Below are positions 10,541-22,733 of a DNA stretch of 64,000 nt, one piece after another. The notes below the pieces were generated by a model, which was given only the letters and a program-made list of their open reading frames with translations, was not told where the DNA came from and ran no database searches. How positions within the stretch are numbered: the first letter of the stretch is position 1; each line of letters opens with the position of its first letter. The position numbers were made by a program, and so were the translations under genes. The DNA is from Magnaporthiopsis rhizophila. Lineage: Eukaryota > Ascomycota > Sordariomycetes > Magnaporthales > Magnaporthaceae. The DNA lies in assembly GCA_003049465.1 (NCBI GenBank), contig PYSS01000015.1, forward strand, positions 14,807 to 78,806, written 5' to 3'.

Positions 10541-12428
10541 GTTGGGAGACCTGTGGCCTTTTTGGAATGCCTACCGGCTGGGCTTGTTGACGGCGGGACG
10601 CCCCTCATTTATCCATTGCTCGATGGTCTAGCTGCAATGAATGCATGCCCGAAGGGAGGCTGCAACTTCGCCAGCTAGACAGTGCTGCGCCGTGTGCATG
10701 CTTGGGGGCTGGACTCTCCATAGACAGAACGCCTTGCTATCCGCCTTGCCAGTGGATGGAGCCCTTCGGTTCCATAGCCGCTTTGTTTCCTTCCCAGGCG
10801 CTGCGTCTCCCTCACTGGTTCACGATCTTCTCGGAGCCGCAGCTGTGCAGGCACTCGGAATGAGGTCACTAAATCCACATTTCGGTACGGTACATGGGCC
10901 ATTTCTTCCGAATTGGAATTTCCGCAAGTAGAAATAATCAGGCATTCGGTTGATCATACAGAGCAATCGCCCGCCTCGAAATCCACGGGTTTGCAGTTTC
11001 AGGGGATCGAAATGCGTGGCCCGAGCAGCAGGTTGGGCAGCTGCCTGCAGCGGAGGGTATTGTCCTTGACGAGGGCGTGCTGGCATCCACCTGCCCGCTT
11101 TAACGAGCAACCACTATGCCTACTCGCCCAGCCTTCCGTTTACCCTTCGTTGTCAACTAAAAGTATCACGGGCCCTTGAGCATCCGGTTGTACCTGTCCC
11201 TTCACAGCTGCAGCTCCCGAAAATATCCAAAACGTTCTCGCGTTTCCTAGGGCTTTGGCCCGCGAGACTATTACATAGAAAAGACTTTGAAACCGAAAGG
11301 AAAGTTTACACAAAAATAACAAAAAGCTCGCTTCATCACCTTTTTGGTAATCGAGCTACGAACCCCTTTTTATATGGGGTTTTACCAAGCTCTACATATT
11401 TCAACCGAGTGCTCTGTACTACCAGGAACTTTATACCCAAGGGACACCTGACAACACTCGTACTCAAACTCACGGCCTGGTTGTTATGTGCCTCAAGCAT
11501 GGAAGGCTGGAGCGCTCCTCAAACAACCCGACCATTCCGTTTGCCGTCGGAGCTTCGTTGCACATTGCGCCTGGGCCCGCATCGATAAAGGCACCGGCCG
11601 GCGTGCCTTGCCCCTGCCTTTTTGTGGAGGGAGGCTGATCGGTCGGCGATGGCCGTTGGGCCAGCGGTTCGGACGAGAAGATGGGATTCGGTACGACCTC
11701 TTCTACTGTCTGCCAGCCCATCCCACCACGGCGAACAATGCTCTTTAAGAACTAGAAGAGAACGAACAACCGTGAACAATCCCATGGCGCTGTTCAAAAG
11801 CCGACCTATCATCACAAATAAAACCTACAGTTAATATTAAGCCCCGTCGTTCACACCAGCCCGAGCCCGAGCCCTTTGCAGATACCACGCATCTCGAACG
11901 ATGTGCTACCAGCGCCACCAGCAGTAGAAGACACAGCAGCCATGCCAAAGTTGCATATGCTACAGCCGCTGAAGCCCCGAATCCATTTCCGGCGTGACTC
12001 TCCAGGATCCTTGTCCACCCGCGCTCGCAGAGACACGCCAATGATAGTACTGCCAACTGCGGCGCCGGGGGTCTCCTTCGTAACTGTCATTATATCGGGG
12101 GATGCCCCTGACCGAACGTATCAAACGGCATGTGCCCACATGTATACAAAACATAGCTGCAGCGAAGCAGCGGTCGCTGCTGGCGCCATGGCTACAAGCT
12201 CGGTCAACGGGATTATTTCAGCAGAAAAGGAGGACAAGCTGAATCCGTCTCGCGCCCAGAAGCCGCATGGCAACAGTTCTACGGCAGGAAACAAGAAAAA
12301 AAAGTCGGACACACGGCTGCAGAGGAGCAGGTATCATACATGTACTTTTAACAAATGAGCCAAGACCCGCCCTGGTCCGGCGCAATATGCTTGAAACGAA
12401 ACGCTAGGTAGTATACGAGCTCAGGATA
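10541..12428. other. Intergenic, 1.9 kb
   Basis: This lies between the NLR-type gene and BDP1. A minus-strand frame around 11745-12056 encodes a hydrophobic stretch (ATLAWLLCLLLLVALVAH) that could be one membrane segment, but I could not build a convincing gene around it (see findings). Nothing else is recognisable. Confidence 0.45.
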
Positions 12429-14735
12429 TCAACCGCCTATACCGCCGCCACGCCGTCTTCGTCGCGGGGGTGGCGGGCGCGCAGCTTCCTCGTCTTCGTC
12501 GATAATCTCGACGTCCTCCTCCGGCTCCGCGGCCACAGCGGCAACGGCACCCGAAGGCTTAGGAACCCCGCTGGCATCTCCCTTGCTGCCGTTGGCGGCA
12601 TTGTCACCAGGCCCGGTGCCGAGAAGTTTCTTGCGCTTCTCGGCCTGCAGCGCGTCGGCTTCCTCCTGGATGCGGCGCTGCTCCGCCTCGTGGGCCTCCT
12701 GCCTGCGCTGGTGCTCCTCCTCGATGGCGGCCGTGGCCTCAAGCTCGCGGCCGGTGCGGGTCTGGTACTCGTCGAGGTCGATCATGACCTGCTTCTGGCC
12801 CACGAGGGCGGCGTTAACGCCCGCCGGGTTGTGCCTTTCCTCGCGGTTGAACTTCATCTTGACGTGGCGGCGCGTCCTGCCGGGGAACATGTTGGCGATT
12901 GTTTGGAAGTCGGTCCCGAACATGCGCAGATAATCGTAGAACTGTGCCGTCTCCTCCTTGTTCCACGCGTTGGGGCCCTTGAGCTTATTGGGTCGCAGGT
13001 ACGTGGCTGAGTTGGTCATGCGGGTGAAGTCGTTCTCTTCCACCTCCTCCATATCCACCTGGTCCGCCATCGCCTCGGCGTGCCTGTCGTGAACCAGCGA
13101 CGCCTGGTTGATGACAATCTCACCGTTGATGATCTCAAACTGCGGTCCCAGTACCGCCGGCGGCCGCGTCGCCGGGCCTCCGCCCGCCCCGGAGGCTTGT
13201 GGCTCCGAGCCGTCCGCTGCGGGAGTGACATCGTCATCGCCCGAGCCCGTCGCTTCGCCACCGCCGTTGAGCTTTCGTAATCTCCGCTCCTCGCGCTGCT
13301 TGGCGCTGAGTTCCTTCATCCTGTCACGCAGCTCGTCATGCCTGCTAAACTTCTTCCCTATGCGCAGGTCCTTTGTCAGCTCCGCCATGGTGAGGCTGTT
13401 CGGATCGATGACCCGCTCCTCCGCGTCCTCGGGTGTCTCCGAGCGCTCCCGACGCGGTGCTCTGGCTTTACGCCTCTTCTTCGCACCCGCCGTCTCGTCC
13501 GCTTCACCCGTATTTCCTTCGGCCTCAGCATCCGCAGCAGCAGCAGCCATTATCCTTTTTCGCCTCCTGGTGGGGTTAGCTGGCGCGTTCTCGCTATTTG
13601 CGTCTTCGGCGGCACTAGAACCGCTCCCAGCCGCTGTCGTGTTCCTAGCATTCTTCTTTGCCCTGGCTCGCCGCCGAGGCCCAGTAGGTTCTCCCTCCGC
13701 GACAGCATCCGCGCTTGCATCTGCCCCCTCCTGTGTTGCGGCAGCCGCCCGGGTCCCCCTCCTTGCTGCGGGGCGCTTTCTCGGTTTAGGTGTTGACTGC
13801 GCCCCCTGTTCGCCCTCAGCTGTCGTCGGTCCTGCTTCCTCCGCCGCTGGACCCGCAGCGGCTTGCGCCCTGGTCGCACGGCGCTTCCTCGACGGTGTCA
13901 CCGCAGGAGCCTCTTGTGCGGTCGCGGACAAGCCAGCAACATCGGCGCTGGCTGGCGCCTTCCGTTTCCTGGTCTGTTTAGGCCTCCCTTGGGCGGCTGG
14001 TGGTTTGCCAGAGGTTGCTGCGCCCGTTGTCTCAGCGTCAATTGAGACATCGCTGGATGCCGAGGTTGTCGCAGCGGTTGCTGGTGTTGGCAGGGCAGAG
14101 GGATGAACCTGTTCTGTCCGTGACGAGATTGGTAGCTCCTCGCTAGCGCTTAGTTGAATAGCAGAAGGCTGGTCAGGCTGCGCCGGCGCCTGTGCTTCGG
14201 GGGCCTTCGGGATCGGGGTGTTTGCGGGGGCGATAGCCGGTGGGGCAGCGGTAGGCCGCGGAGTCGTCGTTGTCCCTCCGGCACCTTTATCCGCTGGTGG
14301 TTGCAGTTGGACATGTTCGGCGGGTCTTATAGATACAGGGGGAGGTGTTCTTTGGGGCACCCTCCTCGGCTCACTTGCGATCGAGGCTCTGCTTACAGCT
14401 GGGGTAGCTGCGACGGGTGTGGCGCTTGGCGCGGCGGCCACAGCCTTGACAGACTGCGATAGAGCGTTTGATGCCTCGGGGGCCGTGGAGGTGGGGGTGG
14501 GCAGAGGCTCGCTCGGTACAGAGGTCGGCGCAACCCGTGTGGTAGACTCGGTAGGAGACGGCGCATCTACGGTTGCGGCAGGCGGCGTCGTGTGCGCTGG
14601 TTCGCTTGCGCCGGCCGTGGGTGGCTCAGACAACGGGGGCGCCGGAGTCTTGGAGAGCCGACTCGTCGCCGGAGGGGGGTTTCTTCGAGTGCCGGCCTTC
14701 GGCTTGAAGGACGGCGCGCCCTTCTTCTTTAACAT
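12429..14735 (-). CDS. BDP1: TFIIIB subunit B'' (BDP1)
   Basis: This is a single exon of 768 residues. BDP1 is the third TFIIIB subunit, binding TBP-BRF1 on RNA polymerase III promoters and helping open them for tRNA and 5S rRNA transcription. The diagnostic part is the extended SANT/Myb domain at about residues 583-635, with NAWNKEETAQFYDYLRMFG, TIANMFPGRTRRHVKMKFN and flanking acidic residues. A linker with NPAGVNAALVGQK follows, as in other fungal BDP1 proteins. The first 420 residues are Pro/Ala/Thr-rich with many Lys-Arg patches, low complexity and probably disordered. The C-terminus is acidic (EEDVEIIDEDEE) and then basic. The gene diverges from BRE1, sharing a 0.78-kb intergenic promoter region. 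Confidence 0.93.
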   Translation of the reverse strand: MLKKKGAPSFKPKAGTRRNPPPATSRLSKTPAPPLSEPPTAGASEPAHTTPPAATVDAPSPTESTTRVAPTSVPSEPLPTPTSTAPEASNALSQSVKAVAAAPSATPVAATPAVSRASIASEPRRVPQRTPPPVSIRPAEHVQLQPPADKGAGGTTTTPRPTAAPPAIAPANTPIPKAPEAQAPAQPDQPSAIQLSASEELPISSRTEQVHPSALPTPATAATTSASSDVSIDAETTGAATSGKPPAAQGRPKQTRKRKAPASADVAGLSATAQEAPAVTPSRKRRATRAQAAAGPAAEEAGPTTAEGEQGAQSTPKPRKRPAARRGTRAAAATQEGADASADAVAEGEPTGPRRRARAKKNARNTTAAGSGSSAAEDANSENAPANPTRRRKRIMAAAAADAEAEGNTGEADETAGAKKRRKARAPRRERSETPEDAEERVIDPNSLTMAELTKDLRIGKKFSRHDELRDRMKELSAKQREERRLRKLNGGGEATGSGDDDVTPAADGSEPQASGAGGGPATRPPAVLGPQFEIINGEIVINQASLVHDRHAEAMADQVDMEEVEENDFTRMTNSATYLRPNKLKGPNAWNKEETAQFYDYLRMFGTDFQTIANMFPGRTRRHVKMKFNREERHNPAGVNAALVGQKQVMIDLDEYQTRTGRELEATAAIEEEHQRRQEAHEAEQRRIQEEADALQAEKRKKLLGTGPGDNAANGSKGDASGVPKPSGAVAAVAAEPEEDVEIIDEDEEAARPPPPRRRRRGGGIGG

Positions 14736-15514
14736 GACGGCGGCCTCGGGGTGTCGTAGGGGTACCTATATCTGTATCACGCAGGTCTTCCTGCGCAATG
14801 CGCCCCGAGAAGCAGGTACCAGTCAGGCATGCAGGCAGCCACGGCCGGGCGCGCGCTCCTGCCCCTCAGCTCGGTGTCTCCGACGATCGATTGGTTCGGT
14901 TGGTAGGTCCGGTCGCCGGTCGTCGTCGGTCGCTGTGCGCTCGCGATACCTCTCCGTATCCTCGTCTCGTCGCGCCAATTGCTTCACTAAGAGGACTGCG
15001 GGGCGAGCGCGAGCTTCTGTTTTCTCTGCAGCGAAATTTGTTGCGCTAGGTGGTGCTGGTGGGGTTCAGTATCTGGGCAATGCAGAGTCGAGTCGCGATG
15101 GAGAACCTCGGTGGAACGCGTGGATGGGCCTGATAAGTCTAGGCCGAATCAAGGCTAGCGGCATTATCACAGGCCCCACCCACCACGTTTGGTGTCCTTG
15201 GTTGGCCCGTGAGTCTTGGTCATCACCTTGGACGGAATCTAGTCCTAGGAAGGGGCGTCGTCGAAAAATCAACTCCTGACTGGCAACGTTGTTTTCGCGA
15301 GCCTTCAATCACCCATTCGCCGCCCGACGCCCTCTCCCATGCCGCGCCTGATCGGTTCCGCTGCCTGGCTGAGGGGCCGTTGAGCGAATTCCGCCTTGTC
15401 TTCTTTCTCTCGTTTTACCACTCCTTTCCATCATCCCGACCGTCTCCTTTGTCAAGACCAGCGACCGACCCAATACCGCCATCCCGACCGTTCATCACCC
15501 GGCTCCTGTCTCTC
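14736..15514. promoter_or_regulatory. Shared divergent promoter region of BDP1 and BRE1
   Basis: This 779-bp segment separates two genes pointing away from each other, so it must contain both 5' regions. The part closest to BRE1 (about 15390-15510) is pyrimidine-rich, as is common in 5' leaders of fungal genes. Core promoter elements were not confidently identified. Confidence 0.55.
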
Positions 15515-18256
15515 ATGCCTGTTGCCACATCCCCCGTTGTTTCCTCTCATCCATCTGGCTTGGTCAAGATGGAGGATAGGAAGAGGCCAGCGCTCAGCGC
15601 GACCGACGAAATCGCGCCCCCGAGCAAGCGACAGGCCATCAACGGCGGCTCCAAGTCGCGAGACGACAACGACTTGCGAGACGAGGCTTGGATCGAGGTA
15701 AGCGACCACCATTCGGCAGTCGTCTCTGCTTCGCTTGCCCTCACTCGCCTTGCCCCCAATGCAACGAGCCACAGCCCTTCTGCAACTACATGTCGCCCGC
15801 CGCCCGCCCGGTCGGCCCTGTGATCGCCACAAGTCGGCGATCGAGCGCTCTCCAAAGCGACCGGGCGGCATGGCAACCGCACATCGCGCTCAATGCTAAT
15901 CCTGGGCTCGCTGCGACCACAGCCTGCTCTATCGCCAGGTTCAGATTGCCCATCTATCCATCCCAAACAGATCAAGCCTTGCCCATACACACAGTTTACT
16001 CTGGCGCTGCGCGTCGCGCGACATGTAGTCGGGGTGACGGAGATGGTGATCGAATGCTGACATGGAGGGCTTGTAGGACTACCAAAAAGATGCCATCTAC
16101 CGCCAGATGCTTGAGTATAGGCGAGAGAAAACCACATTAGAATCGCGGCTCGAGGAAGTTACGAAACGCTCCACCCACCACGACGATCACTTGAGGGTAG
16201 TCGATCAATGGTGGCTCCAGGTATGCAGCCTGCCCACCCACCTGCCATTTCCTCTCACGTGCCCTCACCTCCGACCGATATTGACATCCCGCAGTTATTG
16301 GAAGAGGTCGAGCTCGCGGCCCAAGGATCCATCTCTTCCGACCTAGAATCGAAAGGTAATGCGGCCTGCTTCACACCGACCTCAGCGAAGTTCTAGCTGA
16401 CCCCGTCTGACGCCAGAATTCTCGGCCCTGCAGCGCACGGCGCTTCAGTTCAAAGACCATGATGAGTTTCGCGAGCACCTGCGAGACAAGAGCAGGGCGA
16501 TCAAGGCCAGATTAGAGACACTGTTTTCACTCATTTCCGCTGGGAGGGAGGTGAAACCAGACGTCGCCGAGCTCGAAGCGCAAGTCACAAAAAGCCGCGC
16601 CACTATCAAAGACCTCCTGGTGAAGCTGGACCGCTCCAATGCTGAGAAAGACACTCTTTCTGAGCAGCTCGACACGGCCACTCTGCGATATGTCAAGGCC
16701 GAGAAAAAGCTGGATCGCGCCAAGAGCGCCCAGGTTCAAAAGCTTGAGCAACAGGCGCTGAAGAATGCAACAGCACGAGCCCCATCGGCAGAGCGCGGCG
16801 CCGATGAAGCAGGCACAAACGGCAACTCTGAGGCACTGCAACTGAAGCACGACGAGGCTGTCGCCGTCCTGTCGAAACAGAAGGAGCAGCTCGCAGCAGC
16901 ATTGGCCGAGATCAAAGCTCTCCAGGAGCAAAACACGTCATTGAAGGCCCGCCAGGAGACAGTCACGGACGAGGACTACTCGCGCACAGACTTGTTCAAG
17001 TACTTCAAGTCTCAGAACGAAGACCTGATCAGGCGGATCAACAGTTTAGAGGTCATCAACAAACAGTTGAGAGAGGAGGCCGAGAAACTGCAGTCGGAGA
17101 GGACGGCGTTCCGCGAGCAGTTGAGTCGTGAGGCCCAAGCTGTCTCGGCCGAGCTGGAAGAGCAGCTTCACCAGAAGGACCAGGATCTGACACGCATACG
17201 CTCCATCCGCGACGATCTCAACGCCAACCTTACGATCCAGAAGGCCAAGGCCGATCAAGAAAGAACCTCCTCTGAGCACATCAAGGACCTGTTGAGCGCC
17301 AAGGATGACCGTATCACTGGCCTCGAACTCGAACTCGAGCGACTTCGGCCGACGGAGGATGCTGCAATGTCGACACCAAGAGAGGATCTTGAGGCTCTCC
17401 CTCCTGCGGATCTGATCACCAGGTACATCAAGCTCGAGAAGGACTTTGAACTGATCAAGAGCGAGGTTCCGTCGGTTGAAAAGGCCTACAAGAAGGCGGC
17501 TGCCCTTTCCCAGAAGAAGCTCACAGACATGGCCGCGCTAGAGTCCAAGGTGGTGAGCCTAGCAGCCGAGAAGAACAAGGCAGAGCAAAAATATTTTGCG
17601 GCCAGGAGAGACACGGATGCGCGTATCAACGAAAACAAGACACTGCAGATGCAGAACAAGACGAGTTCAACAATCATCTCTCAGCTCAAGGACGTCGAGG
17701 CGCACACTAGGACTTTGGTCACGAACCTAGAGAAGCAACTTACGGAGATGAAGCAGTCCAACATTGCGATCCTCGAGGACAACCGCAAGATCAAGGCGGC
17801 AAGTTCAGACGCTATGCGCCTACACGAGGCTCTGAAGAGTCAAGCGTCGAATCTCAACAGCCTAGTGAAGGCCAAAGACTCAGCAGCACATTCGTTCAAG
17901 GAGAAGGTGACATCGTGTGAACAGGAGCTGGAGAAGGTCAAGGTTCGCCTCGAGCACGCGCTGAAGGAGAGGGATAACTACAAGTCCCGAGGGTCTAGCG
18001 ATTCGGAGGAGAACCTGAGGGTAAGCCACACCTCCTTTGGACTGTTTTGGATCTGTCCCAAGCTAATGGTTTGTGTTTACAGAAATTTGCGCTCTGCAAC
18101 GTTTGCAACAGCAACTTCAAGAACGTCACCCTCAAGACGTGCGGACACGTCTTCTGTAATGAGTGTGTCGAAAGCAGAGTCGCGAACCGCAGGCGAAAAT
18201 GTCCCTCCTGTGGCAAGGCGTTCGACAAGATGGACGTCATGCATATACACATGTAA
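15515..18256 (+). CDS. BRE1: BRE1-type RING E3 ligase for histone H2B
   Basis: Exons are 15515-15697, 16077-16220, 16295-16355, 16417-18020 and 18083-18256, giving 721 residues. BRE1 acts with the Rad6 E2 to monoubiquitinate H2B in transcribed chromatin, which is needed for H3K4 and H3K79 methylation. After a short basic N-terminus (MEDRKRPALSA, PPSKRQA), residues about 62-640 are almost continuous coiled coil rich in Lys, Glu, Gln and Leu. Exon 5 encodes the C-terminal RING finger: CNVC at 669-672, then CGHVFCNEC and CPSC, ending in the conserved MDVMHIHM. All introns have GT-AG ends; the first, at 379 nt, is far longer than the others (61-74 nt). I chose the ATG at 15515; an in-frame ATG at 15569 (MEDRK) is an alternative. 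The gene is divergent from BDP1 and convergent with the SARAF-like gene. Confidence 0.94.
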
Positions 18257-18921
18257 TGCCTGCCACGCCTTGTATCGACCCGAACTGCGTTGGTCTGCTC
18301 GGTGTCCTGCATCCAGGTGTCGTTGCGGGCTTGCCACGACGAGACGCCGCCTGTTGCAGACACTGGCCCTTCAACATCGTCTCTGCCTTAGTTGGTGGAA
18401 CTAGGATCGCGGCACCACAGTGGGCCAGCTAAGGCACTGATGCCTGTTCACCTAGTCCTAAGGGGCAGCTTGTTGGCGATATGCCATTTGTTGTCGGGCA
18501 TGTGAGCTGCCCATTCTCGCTCCCAGACTCATCTATGATGGGTTACTCTTTAGTCCGCACCAGCGTCGTCTGTTTTGTTTTGCATTAGGTCAAAGAGCCG
18601 GAGGCACATGTCTTGGATGCCTTGTACGTCTGTACTTCTATTTGTATGCAATACCATAATCACTTGCGCGGGCGGGTCGAGTTAAGCCATTTAACCTTGT
18701 CTGTTTTCCAGCTATGTGTCAAAGAGGCCTATACGGCATGTTTGTGATACCAACGGGGGGTGGGTGACGGCTAGGAATGTAGCAACAGCACGTAATATGT
18801 ATGGATGATGTTTATGAACTCAAAGTGTCTCTCGACGTACAATGTGTTCTGGGTATTCGCATTTGTAAATGACGTCCGTCTCGCGTGTTGCACAATATTC
18901 CCCAGCTCTCTTCATAGGGGC
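18257..18921. other. Convergent 3' regions of BRE1 and SARAF-like gene
   Basis: This 665-bp spacer lies between convergent stop codons. The AT-richer sequence (for example 18560-18870) is consistent with untranslated and polyadenylation sequence for both genes. There is no additional gene. Confidence 0.55.
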
Positions 18922-19932
18922 TCAACGTCGGCTGGTTGAACCAAAGCCGGTGCTTTCGTATCGAGCGCCAGAGCTGGAGCTGGAGTCAGACCGAGAAGGG
19001 CCGGCACCGCCAGGCCCGCCCCAAGTACTCCCACGGCCGCCGAAGCTTCCATAGCCTCCGTCATACGTGTTGTTGTTCCGACCTCGGCTGCCGGCATAGT
19101 AGCCCGCAGCGGTGCCGCCAGCCAGGCCGCTCCAGAAGCCCGGTCGCCAGCCCTCTCGGGCGGAGTTGGACTTGGTCCCGGGGTACGGAGGCGGCGGGTC
19201 GTTGTAGCGACCGAACCGACCGCCGCCGCCGCCACCGCCCCAGTAGTCCCCGCCGCCACCCCAGAAGTTGTTACGTCCCTGGGCTCCTCGTGGGTCGTAG
19301 CCGTCCCGGTTGCCGAAACAGGCCGAGTACACGATGATGATGATGACGACAGTGAAGAAGACCCAAAAGACCCACGTGGGCAGCGACCCGTCGCCGCTGC
19401 TACCACCACCGCCGCCCAGGTCAGGGTAGCGCCTGTGGCCCTCGTCGGTGAGGATGAGCTTGTACTCGACGCCGCATGAGCCCTTGAGGACATAAGGGTC
19501 CTGGGGGCTCGAGTAGCCCTCGCACACGACCTCGGTGCTCCCGAGCTTGAGCTCGGGCGGGAGCGAGGCGGTGCAGGACCACTGGATGTCCTCATCGCCG
19601 TAGGAGCTGCCCTGGTTGGTGCAGCGCATGACGTCGACCTTGTGCAGGCCGCACACGGACCGGTGCGACACACATTTCAGCTGGGGCGCGGCGGGGACGC
19701 GGCGGTGTGTGGTTTGTCTGTCGGCGCGGAGGGTGAGGGATTGGACCTGTTTTTGGATATGTGGTTTTTTATTTTAGTCTTTGGGAACTGTGAATGCGAC
19801 AAAGTGAGAGGGCGGGGAAGGACTGACGTCAGAGAGCAGGATCGCGTCTTTGGGTTTCGCGACGGCAGTCGGCAAGAAGCCGACTGCAAAAAGAAATAAG
19901 ACGGCAGGGTGGAGGACCCTGTCGAGCAGCAT
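18922..19932 (-). CDS. SARAF-like ER membrane protein (store-operated Ca2+ entry regulator)
   Basis: Two exons, 19828-19932 and 18922-19746, are separated by an 81-nt intron (donor GTCAGT, acceptor AACAG). They encode 309 residues. Exon 1 supplies a signal peptide (MLLDRVLHPAVLFLFAVGFL, cleavage near residue 25). Splicing joins AILLSD to VQSLTLRADRQTTHRR, restoring the family's opening motif. The lumenal domain has the conserved APQLKC, QWSCTASLP, VVCEGY and YVLKGSCGVEYKL segments with paired cysteines. One membrane helix spans about 157-178 (TWVFWVFFTVVIIIIVYSAC). The cytosolic tail is Gly/Tyr/Asn-rich and then Ser-rich, ending GFGSTSRR. In animals SARAF limits store-operated calcium entry through STIM; fungi lack STIM/Orai, so the fungal role is open. 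The short first exon is easily missed. Confidence 0.92.
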
Positions 19933-22733
19933 CGTTGCGTTCGGGTTTTCGCTTGGCTACCTTATTTTGATGGCGCAGGGGACGACGGTTTGAGCTGTTG
20001 TTGCGGGTCGAGAAATGCCAAATTCTAAAGCGGCTCTCAAGACAGGTGTTCATTTGGCTGGTAAGGCTATGATTTCGCCACCCCTCAATCGGGCGCCCAC
20101 CACCAAAATGGCCCAGCTCCACCAGTCACCAGGCAGTGAATGGTGCTGCGACTTCAGCCCAAGTCAAGGCGCCAAGTATTCTGTTCTTCCATGGAAGGCA
20201 TCGCGAGACACGCCAGCACGCGAACGTAACCCCACCATCACCCCTCCCAGGCAGCCGGACATATCTCGGGTAAATTATCTTATTAATGGTGGGAGCACCG
20301 CATGCATGGATGTATTGGATTCGCGAGGCGAAGCTCCCGGCGTGGGCTGGCTTCTCAATTACAAACAAGGGATGACGTGAGACCGGGATCAAGGAATGGA
20401 ATGCGGAAGCAAACAAATAAGAGGCGCGCACCTCCTCCTCTAACCAGCATGCGATAAATGCTCCGGAGGTACCGGGGTCAACGGAACGGAGGACACTCGC
20501 GGGATGCCGCAGGATACGATTCCTCGTGTCGCGTCACATCCTGCGGTGCCGCAAAGCGGTGGCCAGGGGCTCAGGCAGCGGCCTGCAAAGCCCCCGTCCG
20601 AGGAGTGGATGGATGTGTGATTGAGCCGCACAAGGTGGAATCCGGAGCGCCCAGCCAAAGACCGATACCTCCGTGCTTGGCGATAATGTCGCCAAGTCCG
20701 GTGTTCGGGACGGCCAAAAGCCCGTAAGCTGCAGGGCTGACTTCCATGAAAGAAACCGAGGACCCATGCCGAATCGCATTCCAGTCATCGTTGGTTGTCC
20801 GAACAGAGTTCATGCATGCATGACTCATTACCGGATCTGGGGCTCAATTATTGACCCAAAGCTTGGTCACCAACTAAGAAGTAGGCAGAGGTATGGACGC
20901 GCCAACCACCAACGGATAGGGGCATCTAGGAACAGCCTGCGAATCTAGGATGATGCATTCTGATGTCAGGATGAGAGCAATGAAGTGGCGCGAAGGGCTC
21001 GCACCTCCTCAAAGCTCGGTGCTACCCAACACGCGTCGTTCCAGGGCAGAAAAAGACTCAGTCTCGGTTGCACGGCAGATGAGCCAGAAATATAGGGTGG
21101 TTGCTCCGTGGACGGCTCGCCTAAAATATGGGTTTAAGCATAATCGGGAATCTCGTGTCTGTGACGCCGCGCGGACTAGACCATAATGGGAAATCCATTT
21201 GTGGCCTCGAATCGTCTCGAAGGAAGGGGCCCAGCAGGGAGATAGAAAGAGATAGTCCCAGCCGGGGAGGGAGATTAGGGGACTGCAATAGAATGAAATT
21301 TGCAGTTGGCCTAGTCGCTCGTTTTCCCCTAACCGGACGGCAAAATGACCGCGATTTCTGGACTAGAAACCTGCGTCATTGAGGTGCATTGAGGTCTCAG
21401 GCTGCGGCGCCAATCCAATTCTTCAGATGGCTCTAGCGCCATTTAAGCGACCGTGCATTTCGCGTCTTCTCCGCCTACGTGATGTGATGGAATCATGCAC
21501 GACGGGATTGGTGCTTTGTGCCTCAGCATCGTGAGAGCATGGCAAGCACGACTTGGCGGACGGTTAAACCAACCCGAAGTCCGGATCCCGCTCTGTGTTG
21601 GCCTGTGCGCGCATACGGCGGGCCCTAACGGGGTGGGTCGGGGTTGTTTGGAAGAAGACGGATTAGGGACCAATCCAGAAGGACAGAGAAAAACGATGCA
21701 GAAAAAGCCACTCATCGGTCATCAGATCTTTTTCACATCGGAGCACGGATCTCGCACACGCCGCCCACCCCGGGCAGTTCAACTATACGCAAGAGAAAAA
21801 AGTGGCAAATGCACAATGGGGCACCCCAGGCGTCATACGGCAACATTCAACGCCGTGATGATGCCCTTGGAGAAACAACAGGAACCCGAGGGTCCGTCTC
21901 TGACTGACGGGCGGACCCCGGAATGAACCAGGAGCTGGAGCCCCCTGGGCTCAGGCAAGGCCCATACAAAATGTCTTGTTTTGTTGTGTTGCTTGTCAGA
22001 CAGACAGCCAAAGCGGCCTCACACCCACCACACCCACACCAGCGGGAGCCCTGCCGCAGGAGAGGGCCGGGGTCCTCGGGCGAAAGAGCTACAGCTGGGG
22101 TGCCTCAATCTCTCGCGCTTCGGGGAGTAACAAGTGACCGAGATCACCACCCGGCTGGAATACCTGGTCGCAACCAGCTGCCTCGCAAGGGATGGCACCG
22201 TAGCCCCGGACTAGCGGTTCGTGGGCCCCATCCGTAGCCCCCAATGACCACCCACTGGCGCCCACCAACAACCCTAGGCCAATCTGTAATCGTTCTCGAC
22301 CGACGCAACTCGAGCGTGTTTGCTTATAACACCCCGATTTGTCACCGTTTTTCTGTTATATGAACCAGGTCTGCCGTCACCCGCATCCCGTCATCAACAC
22401 CAGCCCTCCCCCTGGCAGGGTTGTCGCTGTTTGCTTTTGAATTCCTTTTTTAATATCGAGCATCCCGACAAAAAGGATACCCTCGAGCCATTTCCCCTCG
22501 TCTAAGTTCCATTGGCAATCTGAATCTGTCAACTTATCTGGCCTCCATGCCATCTGGTCCCAGATCGTGAACTTTACTTCGGCCGACATCCGATCTCGCG
22601 AGCCTGCCCTGGTCCTTGGCATTGGCGTTGGCAATTAACCCATCGAACTTTAATACATAAGAACACCAACATTCGAGACTGGGATTGGACAATCCGGCGC
22701 ATATCGCACACAAGGCGCCCGTCCTTGCCTCCA
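19933..22733. other. Intergenic, 2.8 kb, upstream of both flanking genes
   Basis: This separates the divergent SARAF-like and ABC transporter genes and so holds both promoters. Only short unlinked reading frames occur. A C/A-rich patch (22018-22045) and a TTATAA element at 22323-22328 lie upstream of the ABC transporter leader. The leader itself (about 22360-22733) contains several short upstream ATGs. I see no RNA gene or transposon. Confidence 0.5.

Noticed and set aside
13108..14106. 332-codon antisense frame over BDP1
   Set aside because: Arises from low-complexity Ala/Ser codons of BDP1 on the other strand.
14218..15279. 353-codon plus-strand frame over the BDP1 N-terminus and its promoter
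   Set aside because: Low-complexity Gly/Val/Ala shadow that runs into non-coding sequence with no domain.
2912..19932. Idea that RAD17, BRE1 and (at 52 kb) DEF1 form a genome-stability cluster
   Set aside because: They are separated by unrelated genes on both strands with no sign of shared regulation; chance is sufficient.
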